Of a DNA stretch of 64,000 nucleotides, positions 51,748 to 60,536 are shown piece after piece (the first letter of the stretch is position 1; every line of letters begins with the position of its first letter). Source of the stretch: Curtobacterium sp. VKM Ac-1393 (GTDB taxonomy: Bacteria > Actinomycetota > Actinomycetes > Actinomycetales > Microbacteriaceae); NCBI RefSeq assembly GCF_015350995.1, contig NZ_JADKRW010000001.1, positions 62,001 through 126,000 on the forward strand. Direction: 5' to 3'. Below the pieces are notes generated by a model that was not told the DNA's origin, searched no databases, and saw only the letters and a program-made list of their open reading frames with translations. The position numbers were made by a program, and so were the translations under genes.

Positions 51748-52863
51748 TCAGGCCGCGTAGCTCCCGACGAGCCGCACGGCCCCGCCGTCCACGCCCTTGG
51801 CACCCTGCTCGAAACCGGTCAGGTCACGCGCGGACGTCGCGATCGTGCCGACCGGCCACGCGGGCAGCCCCGCCACGCCGAGCGATTCGATGACGTCGAC
51901 CGCGGCACTCGCCGACACGACGGCGAACATGCCGATGCCCAGGTTCCAGGTGCCCTCGGTGTCCTCGATCGGCGTCCCCGCCATCGACGCCAGCACGCGG
52001 AAGACGGGCAGCGGCTGCCAGGTCGAGCGGTCGACCTCGATCCACGAGCCGACGGGCAGCACGCGCGCCAGGTTCGCCGCGATGCCGCCACCGGTCACGT
52101 GCGACAGGGAGTGCACGGCGCCGGGCTGCTGCGCGATCAGGTCGAGCAGCGGTGTCGTGTACAGGCGGGTCGGCTCGAGCAGCGCCTCGCCCACCGAGAC
52201 CGAGCCGCCGAACTCCGGGCCGGAGAGATCCGGCAGCTGGTCGGTGAAGCCGACCCCGCGCGACGCCAGGATATGCCGGACGAGCGAGTACCCGTTCGAG
52301 TGCAACCCCGACGACTCGATCGCGAGCACGACGTCGCCGTCCTGCACCAGGTGGGCGCCCAGCTGCGAACCGGCCTCGACGACACCCGTCGCGGCGCCGG
52401 CCACGTCGTAGTCGTCCGGCCCGAGCAGCCCCGGGTGCTCGGCGGTCTCGCCACCGACCAGCGCGGTGCCCGTCTCCGAGCAGCCGCGCGCGATGCCGGC
52501 GACGATGTCCGCGATCCGCCCGGGCACGACGCGGCCGCAGGCGATGTAGTCGGTCATGAACAGCGGCTTCGCGCCGACCACGACGATGTCGTCGACGACC
52601 ATGCCGACCAGGTCCTGCCCGATGGTGTCGTGCTTGTCGATCGCCTGGGCGATGGCGACCTTGGTGCCGACGCCGTCGGTCGAGGTCGCGAGCAGGGGGT
52701 GTGAGAAGTCCTTCAGGAACGAGACGTCGTAGAGTCCGGCGAAGCCGCCGACGCCGCCCAGCACGTGGCTGTTGTGCGTCGCCGCGACTGCGGACTTCAT
52801 GAGTTCGACGGCCAGGTCACCGGCGGCGGTGTCCACTCCGGCTTCGGCGTACGGGTTGGGCAT
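51748..52863 (-). CDS. purM: Phosphoribosylformylglycinamidine cyclo-ligase
   Basis: The 371-residue AIR synthetase closes the imidazole ring in purine synthesis (FGAM + ATP to AIR). Family motifs are STDGVGTKVAIA, GMVVDDIVVVGAKPLFMTDYIACG, GGETAEHPG and SHVTGGGIAANLARVLP. The length is slightly above the usual 340-355. ATG 52863 is divergent from purF across 73 bp, an arrangement that suggests joint control. No separate operator is obvious there. Confidence 0.97.
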   Translation of the reverse strand: MPNPYAEAGVDTAAGDLAVELMKSAVAATHNSHVLGGVGGFAGLYDVSFLKDFSHPLLATSTDGVGTKVAIAQAIDKHDTIGQDLVGMVVDDIVVVGAKPLFMTDYIACGRVVPGRIADIVAGIARGCSETGTALVGGETAEHPGLLGPDDYDVAGAATGVVEAGSQLGAHLVQDGDVVLAIESSGLHSNGYSLVRHILASRGVGFTDQLPDLSGPEFGGSVSVGEALLEPTRLYTTPLLDLIAQQPGAVHSLSHVTGGGIAANLARVLPVGSWIEVDRSTWQPLPVFRVLASMAGTPIEDTEGTWNLGIGMFAVVSASAAVDVIESLGVAGLPAWPVGTIATSARDLTGFEQGAKGVDGGAVRLVGSYAA

Positions 52864-52936
52864 GCTGAGTCCTTCGCGGTGACATGGCAGACTTGTTCGG
52901 TACCCCCCGATTCTACGGTCTGGAGCACACCCGCGA

Positions 52937-54394
52937 ATGTGCGGCATCGTCGGCCTCGTTGCACAGGGCCCCGCCAACCAATCCATCTACGACGCACTGC
53001 TCCTCCTGCAGCACCGCGGGCAGGACTCGACGGGCATCGCCACGGTCGAGGGTCACGTGCACCACATGCACAAGACCCGCGGTCACGTGCGGGAGTCGTT
53101 CCGAACCCGCGACATGCGCGCCCTGCTCGGCACCATGGGCCTCGGTCACGTGCGCTACGCGACCAAGGGCGCGGCGAGCAACGAGGAAGAAGCGCAGCCG
53201 TTCTACGTGAACGCGCCGTACGGCATCGTCCTCGTGCACAACGGCAACCTCACCAACACACGGGAACTGACGCGTGAACTGTTCGACATCGACCGTCGGC
53301 ACCTGAACACGACGAGCGACACCGAGCTCCTGGTGAACGTGCTGGCGCACGAACTGCAGGGACAGGTCCGCGGCACCGACCTCGACCCCGGGCAGGTCTT
53401 CGACGCCGTCGAGCGCGTGCACGAGCGGGTCGAGGGCTCGTACGCCACGATCGCCACGATCGCGGGCCACGGGCTGCTGGCCTTCCGCGACCCGTTCGGC
53501 ATCCGGCCGCTCATCCTCGGGCACAAGTTCGACGAGGCCGGCCAGCCCGAGTGGGTCGTCGCGAGCGAGTCCCTGGTGCTCGAGTCCGGCGGCTACGAGA
53601 TCGTCCGCGACGTCGCTCCGGGCGAGGCGGTCTTCATCGAGATGAACGGGCAGATGCACGCCCGCCAGTGCGCGAAGAACCCGCGGCTCGTGCCGTGCTC
53701 GTTCGAGTACGTGTACCTGGCCCGTCCCGACTCGGTCATGAACGGCATCTCGGTCTACGACGCCCGCCTGCGCCTCGGCAACCGCCTGGCGGACACGATC
53801 GAGCAGTACGCACCGACCGGTGACATCGACGTCGTGATGCCGATCCCGGACTCGAGCCGTCCTGCGGCCATGCAGGTCGCACGGAAGCTCGGCATCGAGT
53901 ACCGCGAGGGCTTCTACAAGAACCGCTACGTCGGCCGGACCTTCATCATGCCGGGCCAGGCGGAGCGCAAGCGGTCCGTCCGGCAGAAGCTCAACGCGAT
54001 GTCGTCCGAGTTCAAGGGCAAGAACATCCTGATCGTCGACGACTCGATCGTGCGCGGCACGACGAGCAAGGAGATCGTGGAGATGGCCCGCGCGGCCGGT
54101 GCGAACGAGGTCACCTTCACGAGCGCCGCTCCCCCGGTCCGGTTCCCGCACGTCTACGGCATCAACATGCCGACGCGCGACGAGCTCATCGCGCACGACC
54201 GCAAGATCCCCGAGATCAACAAGGTGCTCGGCAGCGACCACCTGATCTACCAGGAGATCGGCGACATGCGGGACGCCATCATCGAGGGCTCCGACGTGAC
54301 CGACCTCGAGATGAGCTGCTTCACGGGCGAGTACGTCACGGGCACCGTGAGCCCGGAGTACCTGTCCTGGGTCGAGGCGAACCAGCTCAGCTAG
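52937..54394 (+). CDS. purF: Amidophosphoribosyltransferase
   Basis: The 485-residue enzyme makes phosphoribosylamine from PRPP and glutamine, the first committed step of purine synthesis. It starts MCGIVG, so Cys2 becomes the N-terminal glutaminase nucleophile after Met removal and there is no long propeptide. The glutaminase domain covers about 1-240, and the PRTase domain carries the PRPP loop ILIVDDSIVRGTT. The C-x-x-C pair of Fe-S type (Bacillus) enzymes is not seen near CFTGEYV, so it resembles the E. coli type. The terminator repeat at 54422-54463 follows. Confidence 0.97.
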   Translation: MCGIVGLVAQGPANQSIYDALLLLQHRGQDSTGIATVEGHVHHMHKTRGHVRESFRTRDMRALLGTMGLGHVRYATKGAASNEEEAQPFYVNAPYGIVLVHNGNLTNTRELTRELFDIDRRHLNTTSDTELLVNVLAHELQGQVRGTDLDPGQVFDAVERVHERVEGSYATIATIAGHGLLAFRDPFGIRPLILGHKFDEAGQPEWVVASESLVLESGGYEIVRDVAPGEAVFIEMNGQMHARQCAKNPRLVPCSFEYVYLARPDSVMNGISVYDARLRLGNRLADTIEQYAPTGDIDVVMPIPDSSRPAAMQVARKLGIEYREGFYKNRYVGRTFIMPGQAERKRSVRQKLNAMSSEFKGKNILIVDDSIVRGTTSKEIVEMARAAGANEVTFTSAAPPVRFPHVYGINMPTRDELIAHDRKIPEINKVLGSDHLIYQEIGDMRDAIIEGSDVTDLEMSCFTGEYVTGTVSPEYLSWVEANQLS

Positions 54395-54421
54395 GTCGCG
54401 TCCGAGACGCACCCACCTGAC

Positions 54422-54463
54422 AGACGGGAGGCCCGTGGCGGTGTCGCCACGGGCCTCCCGTCT
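54422..54463. repeat. GGGAGGCCCG-type palindrome after purF
   Basis: Perfect 19-nt arms at 54422-54440 and 54445-54463 have a 4-nt loop. It lies between the convergent purF and membrane-protein genes and is well placed to be a bidirectional terminator. Confidence 0.9.
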
Positions 54464-54477
54464 CGAAGCGGTTGCGG

Positions 54478-54873
54478 CTACGGCCGCTGGTCGCCGTGGT
54501 CGTCGATCTCGCCCTCGACCGTCTCGGGCGGCAGCTCGACCTCGACGCGCTCTGCCGTCAGGCGGGCCGCACGCCGGGCGAAGACCCGGTCGAACACGAC
54601 CGCGACGACCGCGCCGACGAAGGCGCCGATCGTGACGCCCCACAGGCTGAAGTAGCCGACCAGGCTGCCGAAGCTCGACTCTTCCTGCTGGCCACCGAGG
54701 TTCATGGTCAACGAGACGACGATGAGCGTCGCGATGAACCCGAGCACGGCGCCGCCGACGATGAACACCCCGAACTTCGGTGCACGACGGATCGTGACCT
54801 CGTCAGAGGTGGAGACGGCGTTCGGCGCAGGGGCCGGGACCGGCTGGTCGTCGGGTCGATCGGTGGTGCTCAC
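54478..54873 (-). CDS. Small membrane protein, hypothetical
   Basis: The 131-residue protein has a polar, Pro-rich N-terminus (1-38) and two helices (about 40-62 and 75-100). A short cytoplasmic tail rich in acidic residues (VEVELPPETVEGEIDDHGDQ) follows. It resembles small actinobacterial proteins sometimes labelled as potassium-transport related without evidence. I chose GTG 54873, which has ACAATG upstream; GTG 54891 is possible. Function is unknown. Confidence 0.7.
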   Translation of the reverse strand: MSTTDRPDDQPVPAPAPNAVSTSDEVTIRRAPKFGVFIVGGAVLGFIATLIVVSLTMNLGGQQEESSFGSLVGYFSLWGVTIGAFVGAVVAVVFDRVFARRAARLTAERVEVELPPETVEGEIDDHGDQRP

Positions 54874-54983
54874 GGACCCATTGTCCCCCACTGTGGGACG
54901 TCCTCCGGCCTGTGCGCGCAGTCGGTTCCGGGAGAGGATGGTTCCCTACCGGTTGGTATCCCACGGGGCAGGAGGTGACACGG

Positions 54984-57569
54984 ATGCGAGAACGGACCGT
55001 ACGGGGACGGAGTCGTACCCCGAACGCCCCGGCGCGCGTGACGTGGCCGGTCATGCAGCGCGGTGAAGAGGACCGCGCGGTCGCCGTCGTCGCAGAGCAC
55101 CGGTGGAGCGTCGCGCTCGTCGGCGCACCGGGACTCGGCAAGAGCACCGTCGCGGCGCGTGTCACCGACCGCGTCGCGGGACGTGACGGCTCCGGCCGCA
55201 CCGTCGTCGTGCCGATCACCGCCGTCGCCGCCAGCCGGTCGATGCCCTTCGGTGCGGTCGCCGACCGCTTCGGCGAGCTGCCGGCCACCCTCACGGAGCT
55301 GTCCGACGACTCCGGAGCCGAACAGCGCCTCCGCGCGATCGCCGACCTGGCGGACCGCGACGTCCTGTTGCGCGTCGACGACGCCGACCACCTCGACGCG
55401 ATCTCCGCGCGCTACGTGGCGTGGCTCGTCCGGCACCAGGGCGCACGGCTCGTACTGACCTGCCGTGACTTCTCCGCACTGCCGGAACCGCTCCGGGCGC
55501 TGTGGCAGGACGACCTGCTCGAACGGATCGACCTCGAGCCGCTCAGCCTGCACGAGACCGGGGCGCTGGTGGCCGAGGCGCTCGGGTCGCAGCTCGAGAA
55601 CGCCTCGGTCGAACGGGTGCACCGCGCGACCGCCGGCAACCCGCTGTACCTGCGCGAGGTCGTCCGGGCGGCGCGCACCTCCGGCGCCCTCGAGCACACG
55701 GCGTCCGGGTGGTACTGGCGGGGTCGGGTGACCGCGTCGAACAGCCTGGCCGACATGTACCGGACCGAGCTCGGATCCCTGCCGGAGGACCTGCGCGACG
55801 TCGTCGACATCGTGGCGTTGGCCGACCCGATCCCCCTGGCCCGGCTGCTCGGCCTGGTGAGCGGCGGGGACGTCGACCGCGTCGTCACCCTCGGCCTGGT
55901 CCGGATCGAGTCCCTCGACGACGGCGCCGCGGTCGCACGGCCCCAGCACCCGCTCGTCGGCGACGTCATCCGCGCCCTGGTTCCGGTCGCCCGCCGCACG
56001 ACGCTCTTCGCCCGCGCGAACGCGTTCCGCGCCGACACCGAAGAGGGCGCTCCGCCCGCCGCACGGCTCCGGTCGGCGCTCTGGGCGCTCGACTGCGGTG
56101 TCGTACCACCGGTCGAGCAGCTGCTCGACGCGGCGCAGGTCGCCGTCCGACTGCAGGAGCACGACAGCGCGATCGCCCTGGGTTCCGCGGCGCTCCGCAG
56201 GACCCTGCACCCGGCCGAGCAGGTCGCAGCCCGCTGCCTGCGGTCCCTGGCGTACTCGTACACGGCCGGGCGCGAGGCCGGTCGCGCCGATGCCGAGGCG
56301 GCGTGGGCCGTCGCGCGGTCGAGTCCCGGCGAGGTGGGCGACGCCTTCGTGGTCGAAGCCTGCGAGATCCTCGCCAACATCCGGCAGTTCCACGACGACG
56401 ACGTCTTGGCCGCGGTCGCCCTGACCGACGTGGCCGCGCGCCTGGTGTCGGGTGAGGCCGTCGAGCGGCTCCGGCTGTTGCGGCTCGCACACCTCGGCTG
56501 GGGTGGGCGGTTCGACGAGGTCCGGGCGGAGCTCGAGCGCAGTGGGATCGTGCACGCCCCGACGATCCCGTTCGCCTTCCTCAGCGTCGCCCCGTGCGCG
56601 ATCATGGCGCTCGCCACGGCCGGTCGGCTCGACGATGCCTCGGCGCTCGGGCGTCGTGCCCTGGCCACCGCGGTCGAGCACCTGGAGGACGCCCCGTGGA
56701 GCGTCGGCGAGATCGTGTCCGTCCTGCACCAGGTGCAGGTCTGGCGGGGCGACCTGGCCGACCTGCTCACCGAGGTGCCGGTCCGACCCTCCAACCCGTT
56801 CCTGAAGTACGACTTCACGCTCGAGCTGATCGGGGACGGCAACCTCGCCATCGGTCAGCGACGCTGGGACGACGCGATCGCCGCGTTCTCGGCCGCGTGC
56901 GAGCGGTACGACGTGATGGACCACGGTGGCTTCGCGGCCTACCCGTGGGCGCGCCTCGCGATGGCGTACGCGTACGCCGGCCGCACCGAGGACGCCACGC
57001 GTGCTCTCGACCGGGCACGGAACACCCCGCCGCGGGCGATGCGGATCACCGGTGAGCAGCTGGCCGTGACCATCGCCTGGACCGAGGCGGTGCTCGGCAA
57101 CCCCGCGGGGCTGCGGCACGCCGACGACATCATCGATCGCGGGACGGCGCGCGGCGCGTGGACGCACGTCATGTACGCGCAGACGCTGCACTACACGATG
57201 GACATGCTGAACGGACGCGAGACGGGGGCCTCGCTCGCGCGGATGCACGACGCGGCGGCCCGGGTCGAGGGACCGCTCGCCGCGGCCATCGTCGAGTACG
57301 CGGACGCCCTGGACGCGGGCGACCGCACGCGGGTGATCGCCGCCCAGGGGGTGCTCGCCTCGCACGGCATGGCGGTCACCGCCGGTCGTCCGAAGCCGCC
57401 GCTGACGAACCGCGAGTACCAGGTGGCCGAACGCGCGGCCCAGGGGCTGAGCAACCGGCTCATCGCCGAGGAGCTCGGACTCTCCACGCGCACCATCGAC
57501 GCGCACCTGTCGCGGGTCTTCGCCAAGTGGGACCTGCACGCGCGTTCGGAGCTCGCCGAACTCTTCTGA
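54984..57569 (+). CDS. Large LuxR-family ATP-binding regulator (LAL-like)
   Basis: The 861-residue regulator has an N-terminal AAA/NTPase module with Walker A GAPGLGKST at 47-55 and a Walker B-like VLLRVDDADHLD. Middle helical repeats of the TPR kind (about 350-780) follow. A C-terminal LuxR helix-turn-helix (about 797-861; LTNREYQVAERAAQGLSNRLIAEELGLSTRTIDAHLSRVFAKW) ends the protein. This is the STAND/LAL architecture of MalT-like activators. ATG 54984 has AGGAGG with 8-nt spacing. The ligand and targets are unknown; a palindromic stretch and possible small transcript follow it. Confidence 0.93.
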   Translation: MRERTVRGRSRTPNAPARVTWPVMQRGEEDRAVAVVAEHRWSVALVGAPGLGKSTVAARVTDRVAGRDGSGRTVVVPITAVAASRSMPFGAVADRFGELPATLTELSDDSGAEQRLRAIADLADRDVLLRVDDADHLDAISARYVAWLVRHQGARLVLTCRDFSALPEPLRALWQDDLLERIDLEPLSLHETGALVAEALGSQLENASVERVHRATAGNPLYLREVVRAARTSGALEHTASGWYWRGRVTASNSLADMYRTELGSLPEDLRDVVDIVALADPIPLARLLGLVSGGDVDRVVTLGLVRIESLDDGAAVARPQHPLVGDVIRALVPVARRTTLFARANAFRADTEEGAPPAARLRSALWALDCGVVPPVEQLLDAAQVAVRLQEHDSAIALGSAALRRTLHPAEQVAARCLRSLAYSYTAGREAGRADAEAAWAVARSSPGEVGDAFVVEACEILANIRQFHDDDVLAAVALTDVAARLVSGEAVERLRLLRLAHLGWGGRFDEVRAELERSGIVHAPTIPFAFLSVAPCAIMALATAGRLDDASALGRRALATAVEHLEDAPWSVGEIVSVLHQVQVWRGDLADLLTEVPVRPSNPFLKYDFTLELIGDGNLAIGQRRWDDAIAAFSAACERYDVMDHGGFAAYPWARLAMAYAYAGRTEDATRALDRARNTPPRAMRITGEQLAVTIAWTEAVLGNPAGLRHADDIIDRGTARGAWTHVMYAQTLHYTMDMLNGRETGASLARMHDAAARVEGPLAAAIVEYADALDAGDRTRVIAAQGVLASHGMAVTAGRPKPPLTNREYQVAERAAQGLSNRLIAEELGLSTRTIDAHLSRVFAKWDLHARSELAELF

Positions 57570-57622
57570 GGGCGCGCTTGACGCAAGAACGTTGCGCATT
57601 GCAGCACGACGCGCCGCAGCGA

Positions 57623-57653
57623 TTGACACGTTGTGTGGAACATCGCGTACCTT
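57623..57653 (+). promoter_or_regulatory. Strong orphan promoter
   Basis: TTGACA (57623-57628) is followed after 19 bp by TACCTT (57648-57653), or after 18 bp by GTACCT. The expected start of transcription is near 57660, directly before the hairpin at 57661. No plus-strand gene begins for 600 bp. Confidence 0.55.
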
Positions 57654-57660
57654 TGTCCCT

Positions 57661-57706
57661 GTCGCCGGGTTCGGACCCGTTCGGGTCGGGTCCGAATCCC
57701 GGCGAC
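57661..57706 (+). ncRNA. Candidate small RNA, 5' hairpin
   Basis: GTCGCCGGG-TTCGGACCC pairs with GGGTCCGAA-TCCCGGCGAC, an 18-bp stem with one bulge and a 9-nt loop, beginning at the predicted transcription start. The 3' part resembles a tRNA T-arm, but no tRNA can be built around it. The RNA's 3' end is not obvious. Confidence 0.35.
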
Positions 57707-57848
57707 TTCAAGCGTAGCCAGCCGCTTCATGCGCTCGCATCGGTAGGCACTACCTAATTCGGTTCGACTGGCTCAGTACCCAGCCCCGCCTCTTCCAGCA
57801 GGCGGGTGGCGGGCCCGCCACGGGCCTCCCGGTCCGCGCTTCCAGCGT

Positions 57849-58211
57849 CTAGGACGCGACCCGCACCGGCAGGAACCCCGTCAGGTCCGCACGCGACCCG
57901 GACGCGCTGACGCGCGCCTGCGCGACCGCGTCGTCCCAGGTCAGCTCGCCGGTGGCGAGCGCGAGCCACGTGGTGGCGTCCGTCTCGACCACGTTCGGCG
58001 GCGTGCCACGGGTGTGGCGGGGGCCGGGGACGGCCTGGATCGCGGCGAACGGCGGCACCCGGACCTCGACGCTGTTGCCGGGCACGTCGTCGGCGAGACG
58101 CTGCAGCGTCCACCGGACCGCGGTCGCCAGGGTCGGCCGGGCCGTCTCCCCCTGCTGCACGGCGGTCAGTGCGGCGCGTCCGTCGGCGTCCTCGATCCTC
58201 CTGGGTGGCAT
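57849..58211 (-). CDS. SCP-like (sterol carrier family) protein next to purD
   Basis: The 120-residue protein is of the actinobacterial SCP-ortholog kind: a helix (LATAVRWTLQRLADDVPGNSVEVRVPPFAAIQ), then TPPNVVETDATTWLALATGELTWDDAVAQARVSASGSRADLTGFLPV, which is the conserved end. It should bind a hydrophobic ligand; none is known. ATG 58211 has TAGCCT ending 6 nt upstream, so I prefer it to GTG 58217. It is divergent from purD. Confidence 0.85.
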   Translation of the reverse strand: MPPRRIEDADGRAALTAVQQGETARPTLATAVRWTLQRLADDVPGNSVEVRVPPFAAIQAVPGPRHTRGTPPNVVETDATTWLALATGELTWDDAVAQARVSASGSRADLTGFLPVRVAS

Positions 58212-58268
58212 CTCCACAGGCTAGCCGTCGCCTCGCGGCGGGCTCACGCTGATCGGTAGGGTGATCGG

Positions 58269-59537
58269 GTGCGAATCCTCGTCCTCGGTTCCGGTGCCCG
58301 CGAGCACGCGATCATCACGGCCCTCCTCGCTGAACAGGCCGGCCACGTCATCACGGCTGCACCCGGCAACGCCGGCATCGCGGCCGACGTCGAGACGGTC
58401 TCCCTCGACCCCACCAACGGCGCCCTCGTCGCCGAGTACGCGATCGAGAACGACGTCGAACTCGTCGTCGTCGGGCCCGAGGCACCGCTCATCGCCGGTG
58501 TGGCCGACCCCGTCCGCACGCGTGGCATCCCGGTCTTCGGCCCGGGCAAGGCCGCCGCGCAGCTCGAGGGGTCGAAGGCCTTCGCCAAGCGCATCATGTC
58601 CGAGGCGAACGTGCCCACCGGGCGCCCGGTGTACGCCGGCACGGTCGACGAGGCCGTCGCGGCCATCGACGAACTCGGCGCACCCCACGTCGTGAAGGCC
58701 GACGGGCTCGCCGCGGGCAAGGGCGTCCTGGTGACCGAGGACCGTCAGGCCGCGATCGACCACGCCACCTACTGGCTGCAGCACGGGCACGTCGTGGTCG
58801 AGGAGTTCCTCGACGGCGAAGAGGTCTCGCTGTTCTTCCTGAGCGACGGGCACGACGTCCGTCCGCTCAGCCCCGCGCAGGACTACAAGCGCCTGGCCGA
58901 CGGCGACCTCGGGCCGAACACCGGCGGCATGGGGGCGTACTCACCGCTGCCGTGGTTGGCGGACCGCTGGGCGTCGGAGCAGGCCTTCGTCGACGAGGTC
59001 ACCGAGCTGGTCGCGCTGCCCACCGTCCGTCGCCTCGAGCACGAGGGCACGCCGTTCGTCGGGCTCCTGTACTGCGGCCTGATCGTCACCGAGCAGGGCG
59101 TCCGGGTCATCGAGTTCAACGCGCGCTTCGGCGACCCGGAGACCCAGGTGGTCCTCCCCCGCCTGGCGACGCCGCTGAGCGGACTGCTGCTCGCCGCCGC
59201 CACGGGGCAGCTCGGGCAGACGCCGGCGCCCGCGTTCCGCGACGAGGCCGCCGTCACCGTGGTGCTCGCGAGCGAGGGCTACCCCGAGAACCCGCAGACC
59301 GGCCGCGCCATCACCGGTATCGACGCCGCGAACGCCCGCGACGGCGTCTCGGTCGCGCACGCCGCCACCGGGCTGCTCGACGACACCCTCGTCGCCACCG
59401 GCGGCCGGGTGCTCAGCGTCGTCGCGACCGGCGCCGACTTCGCGCAGGCCCGGGAGCGCGCGTACGCGGGCCTCGGCGACATCACCCTGCAGGGCGCGCA
59501 GTACCGCACCGACATCGCCGCGAAGGTCACCCGATGA
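58269..59537 (+). CDS. purD: Phosphoribosylamine--glycine ligase
   Basis: The 422-residue ATP-grasp enzyme makes GAR in purine synthesis. It starts MRILVLGSGAREHAI. The ATP-grasp region contains VKADGLAAGKGVLV and EEFLDGEEVSLFF, with the family block DYKRLADGDLGPNTGGMGAYSP and GVRVIEFNARFGDPETQ. The length is typical. GTG 58269 has TAGGGT ending 6 nt upstream (leaderless). Its stop overlaps the purC ATG by four bases (ATGA), so the two are translationally coupled. Confidence 0.97.
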   Translation: MRILVLGSGAREHAIITALLAEQAGHVITAAPGNAGIAADVETVSLDPTNGALVAEYAIENDVELVVVGPEAPLIAGVADPVRTRGIPVFGPGKAAAQLEGSKAFAKRIMSEANVPTGRPVYAGTVDEAVAAIDELGAPHVVKADGLAAGKGVLVTEDRQAAIDHATYWLQHGHVVVEEFLDGEEVSLFFLSDGHDVRPLSPAQDYKRLADGDLGPNTGGMGAYSPLPWLADRWASEQAFVDEVTELVALPTVRRLEHEGTPFVGLLYCGLIVTEQGVRVIEFNARFGDPETQVVLPRLATPLSGLLLAAATGQLGQTPAPAFRDEAAVTVVLASEGYPENPQTGRAITGIDAANARDGVSVAHAATGLLDDTLVATGGRVLSVVATGADFAQARERAYAGLGDITLQGAQYRTDIAAKVTR

Positions 59538-60403
59538 GCGCCGCGCCCGTCATCGCCGGCTGGGAACACGTCTCGTCGGGCAAGGTCCGCGAGCTCTACG
59601 TGCCGACGGGCACCGCCGACATCGCGAGCGCCTCCGAGCTGCTGCTCGTCGCGTCCGACCGCGTCAGCGCCTACGACTTCGCGCTCGAACCACCCATCCC
59701 GGGCAAGGGCGAGCTGCTCACCCGGCTGTCGCGCTTCTGGTTCACCCAGCTGAGCGACGTGCCGAACCACATCATCGGCCCGTCGTCCGGCCGTACCCCC
59801 GTGCCGGCCGAGGTCGAGTCGCGGTCGATGCACGTCATGCCGCTCGAGATGTTCCCCGTCGAGTGCGTCGTGCGCGGGTACCTGGTCGGCAGCGGCTGGG
59901 CCGAGTACCAGGAGACCGGCAGTGTGTGCGGCGTCGCGCTCCCCGACGGGCTGTCGAACGGCGATCGGCTGCCCGAACCGATCTACACCCCCGCGTACAA
60001 GGCCCCGCAGGGTGAGCACGACGAGAACATCTCGTACGAGCAGACCGTCGAGCTGGTCGGCGCCGAGGTCGCGGCGACCCTGCGCGACCTGTCGTTGCAC
60101 GTCTACACCGAGGCCGCCGCGATCGCCCTCGAGCGCGACGTCGTGATCGCCGACACGAAGTTCGAGTTCGGGCAGGACGCCGACGGCCGGATCCGGATCG
60201 CGGACGAGGTCCTGACCAGCGACTCGAGCCGGTACTGGGACGCCCGGGCCGACGGCCGCACCGACTCGTTCGACAAGCAGATCGTGCGCGACTGGCTCAG
60301 CGCCAACTGGGATCGCCAGGGCACGCCTCCGGTGCTGCCCGACGCGATCGTGGCGCGCACGGCTGCGCGCTACGCCGAGCTCATCGAGCGCCTGGGGGCG
60401 TAG
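59534..60403 (+). CDS. purC: Phosphoribosylaminoimidazole-succinocarboxamide synthase
   Basis: The 289-residue SAICAR synthetase joins CAIR and aspartate using ATP. Recognised blocks are SSGKVRELY (the GKVRDLY-type loop), VASDRVSAYDF, FPVECVVRGYLVGSGW, and VIADTKFEFG...LTSDSSRYWD. It is the longer, about 290-residue form common in actinobacteria and fungi rather than the 235-residue enterobacterial form. ATG 59534 is coupled to purD. Its stop is followed by low-complexity tandem DNA (60421-60510). Confidence 0.97.
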   Translation: MSAAPVIAGWEHVSSGKVRELYVPTGTADIASASELLLVASDRVSAYDFALEPPIPGKGELLTRLSRFWFTQLSDVPNHIIGPSSGRTPVPAEVESRSMHVMPLEMFPVECVVRGYLVGSGWAEYQETGSVCGVALPDGLSNGDRLPEPIYTPAYKAPQGEHDENISYEQTVELVGAEVAATLRDLSLHVYTEAAAIALERDVVIADTKFEFGQDADGRIRIADEVLTSDSSRYWDARADGRTDSFDKQIVRDWLSANWDRQGTPPVLPDAIVARTAARYAELIERLGA

Positions 60404-60420
60404 GGCGCGCTGCGGTGGCG

Positions 60421-60510
60421 TGCGTGCTGCCGCGCCGGTGTGCTCGCTGCGCCGTGTGCGTGCTGCCGCGCCGGCCTGCTCGCTGCCGCGTGCTCGCTGC
60501 GCCGTGTGCG
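60421..60510. repeat. Imperfect 36-bp tandem repeats
   Basis: TGCGTGCTGCCGCGCCGG occurs at 60421 and 60457, and TGCTCGCTGCGCCGTGTG at 60441 and 60491. The block lies between the convergent purC and phosphatase genes. Confidence 0.75.
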
Positions 60511-60536
60511 CGCTACCGTGCGCTCGCCGCGACGGC

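Larger units (their letters stand above)
57570..57848. other. 279-bp gap with a promoter-hairpin unit and a decayed repeat
   Basis: No protein gene is supportable. The stretch holds dyad-like words (ACGCAAGAACGTTGCGC near 57590), the promoter 57623-57653, the long hairpin 57661-57706, a small hairpin GGTAG/CTACC (about 57740), and a palindrome GTGGCGGGCCCGCCAC (57806-57821) with half of a GGGAGGCCCG repeat. Confidence 0.6.

Noticed and set aside
57661..57706. tRNA or tRNA fragment suggested by GGGTCCGAATCCC
   Set aside because: No acceptor, D or anticodon arms can be formed with flanking sequence and the T-loop lacks TTC; it is better explained as one arm of a long hairpin.
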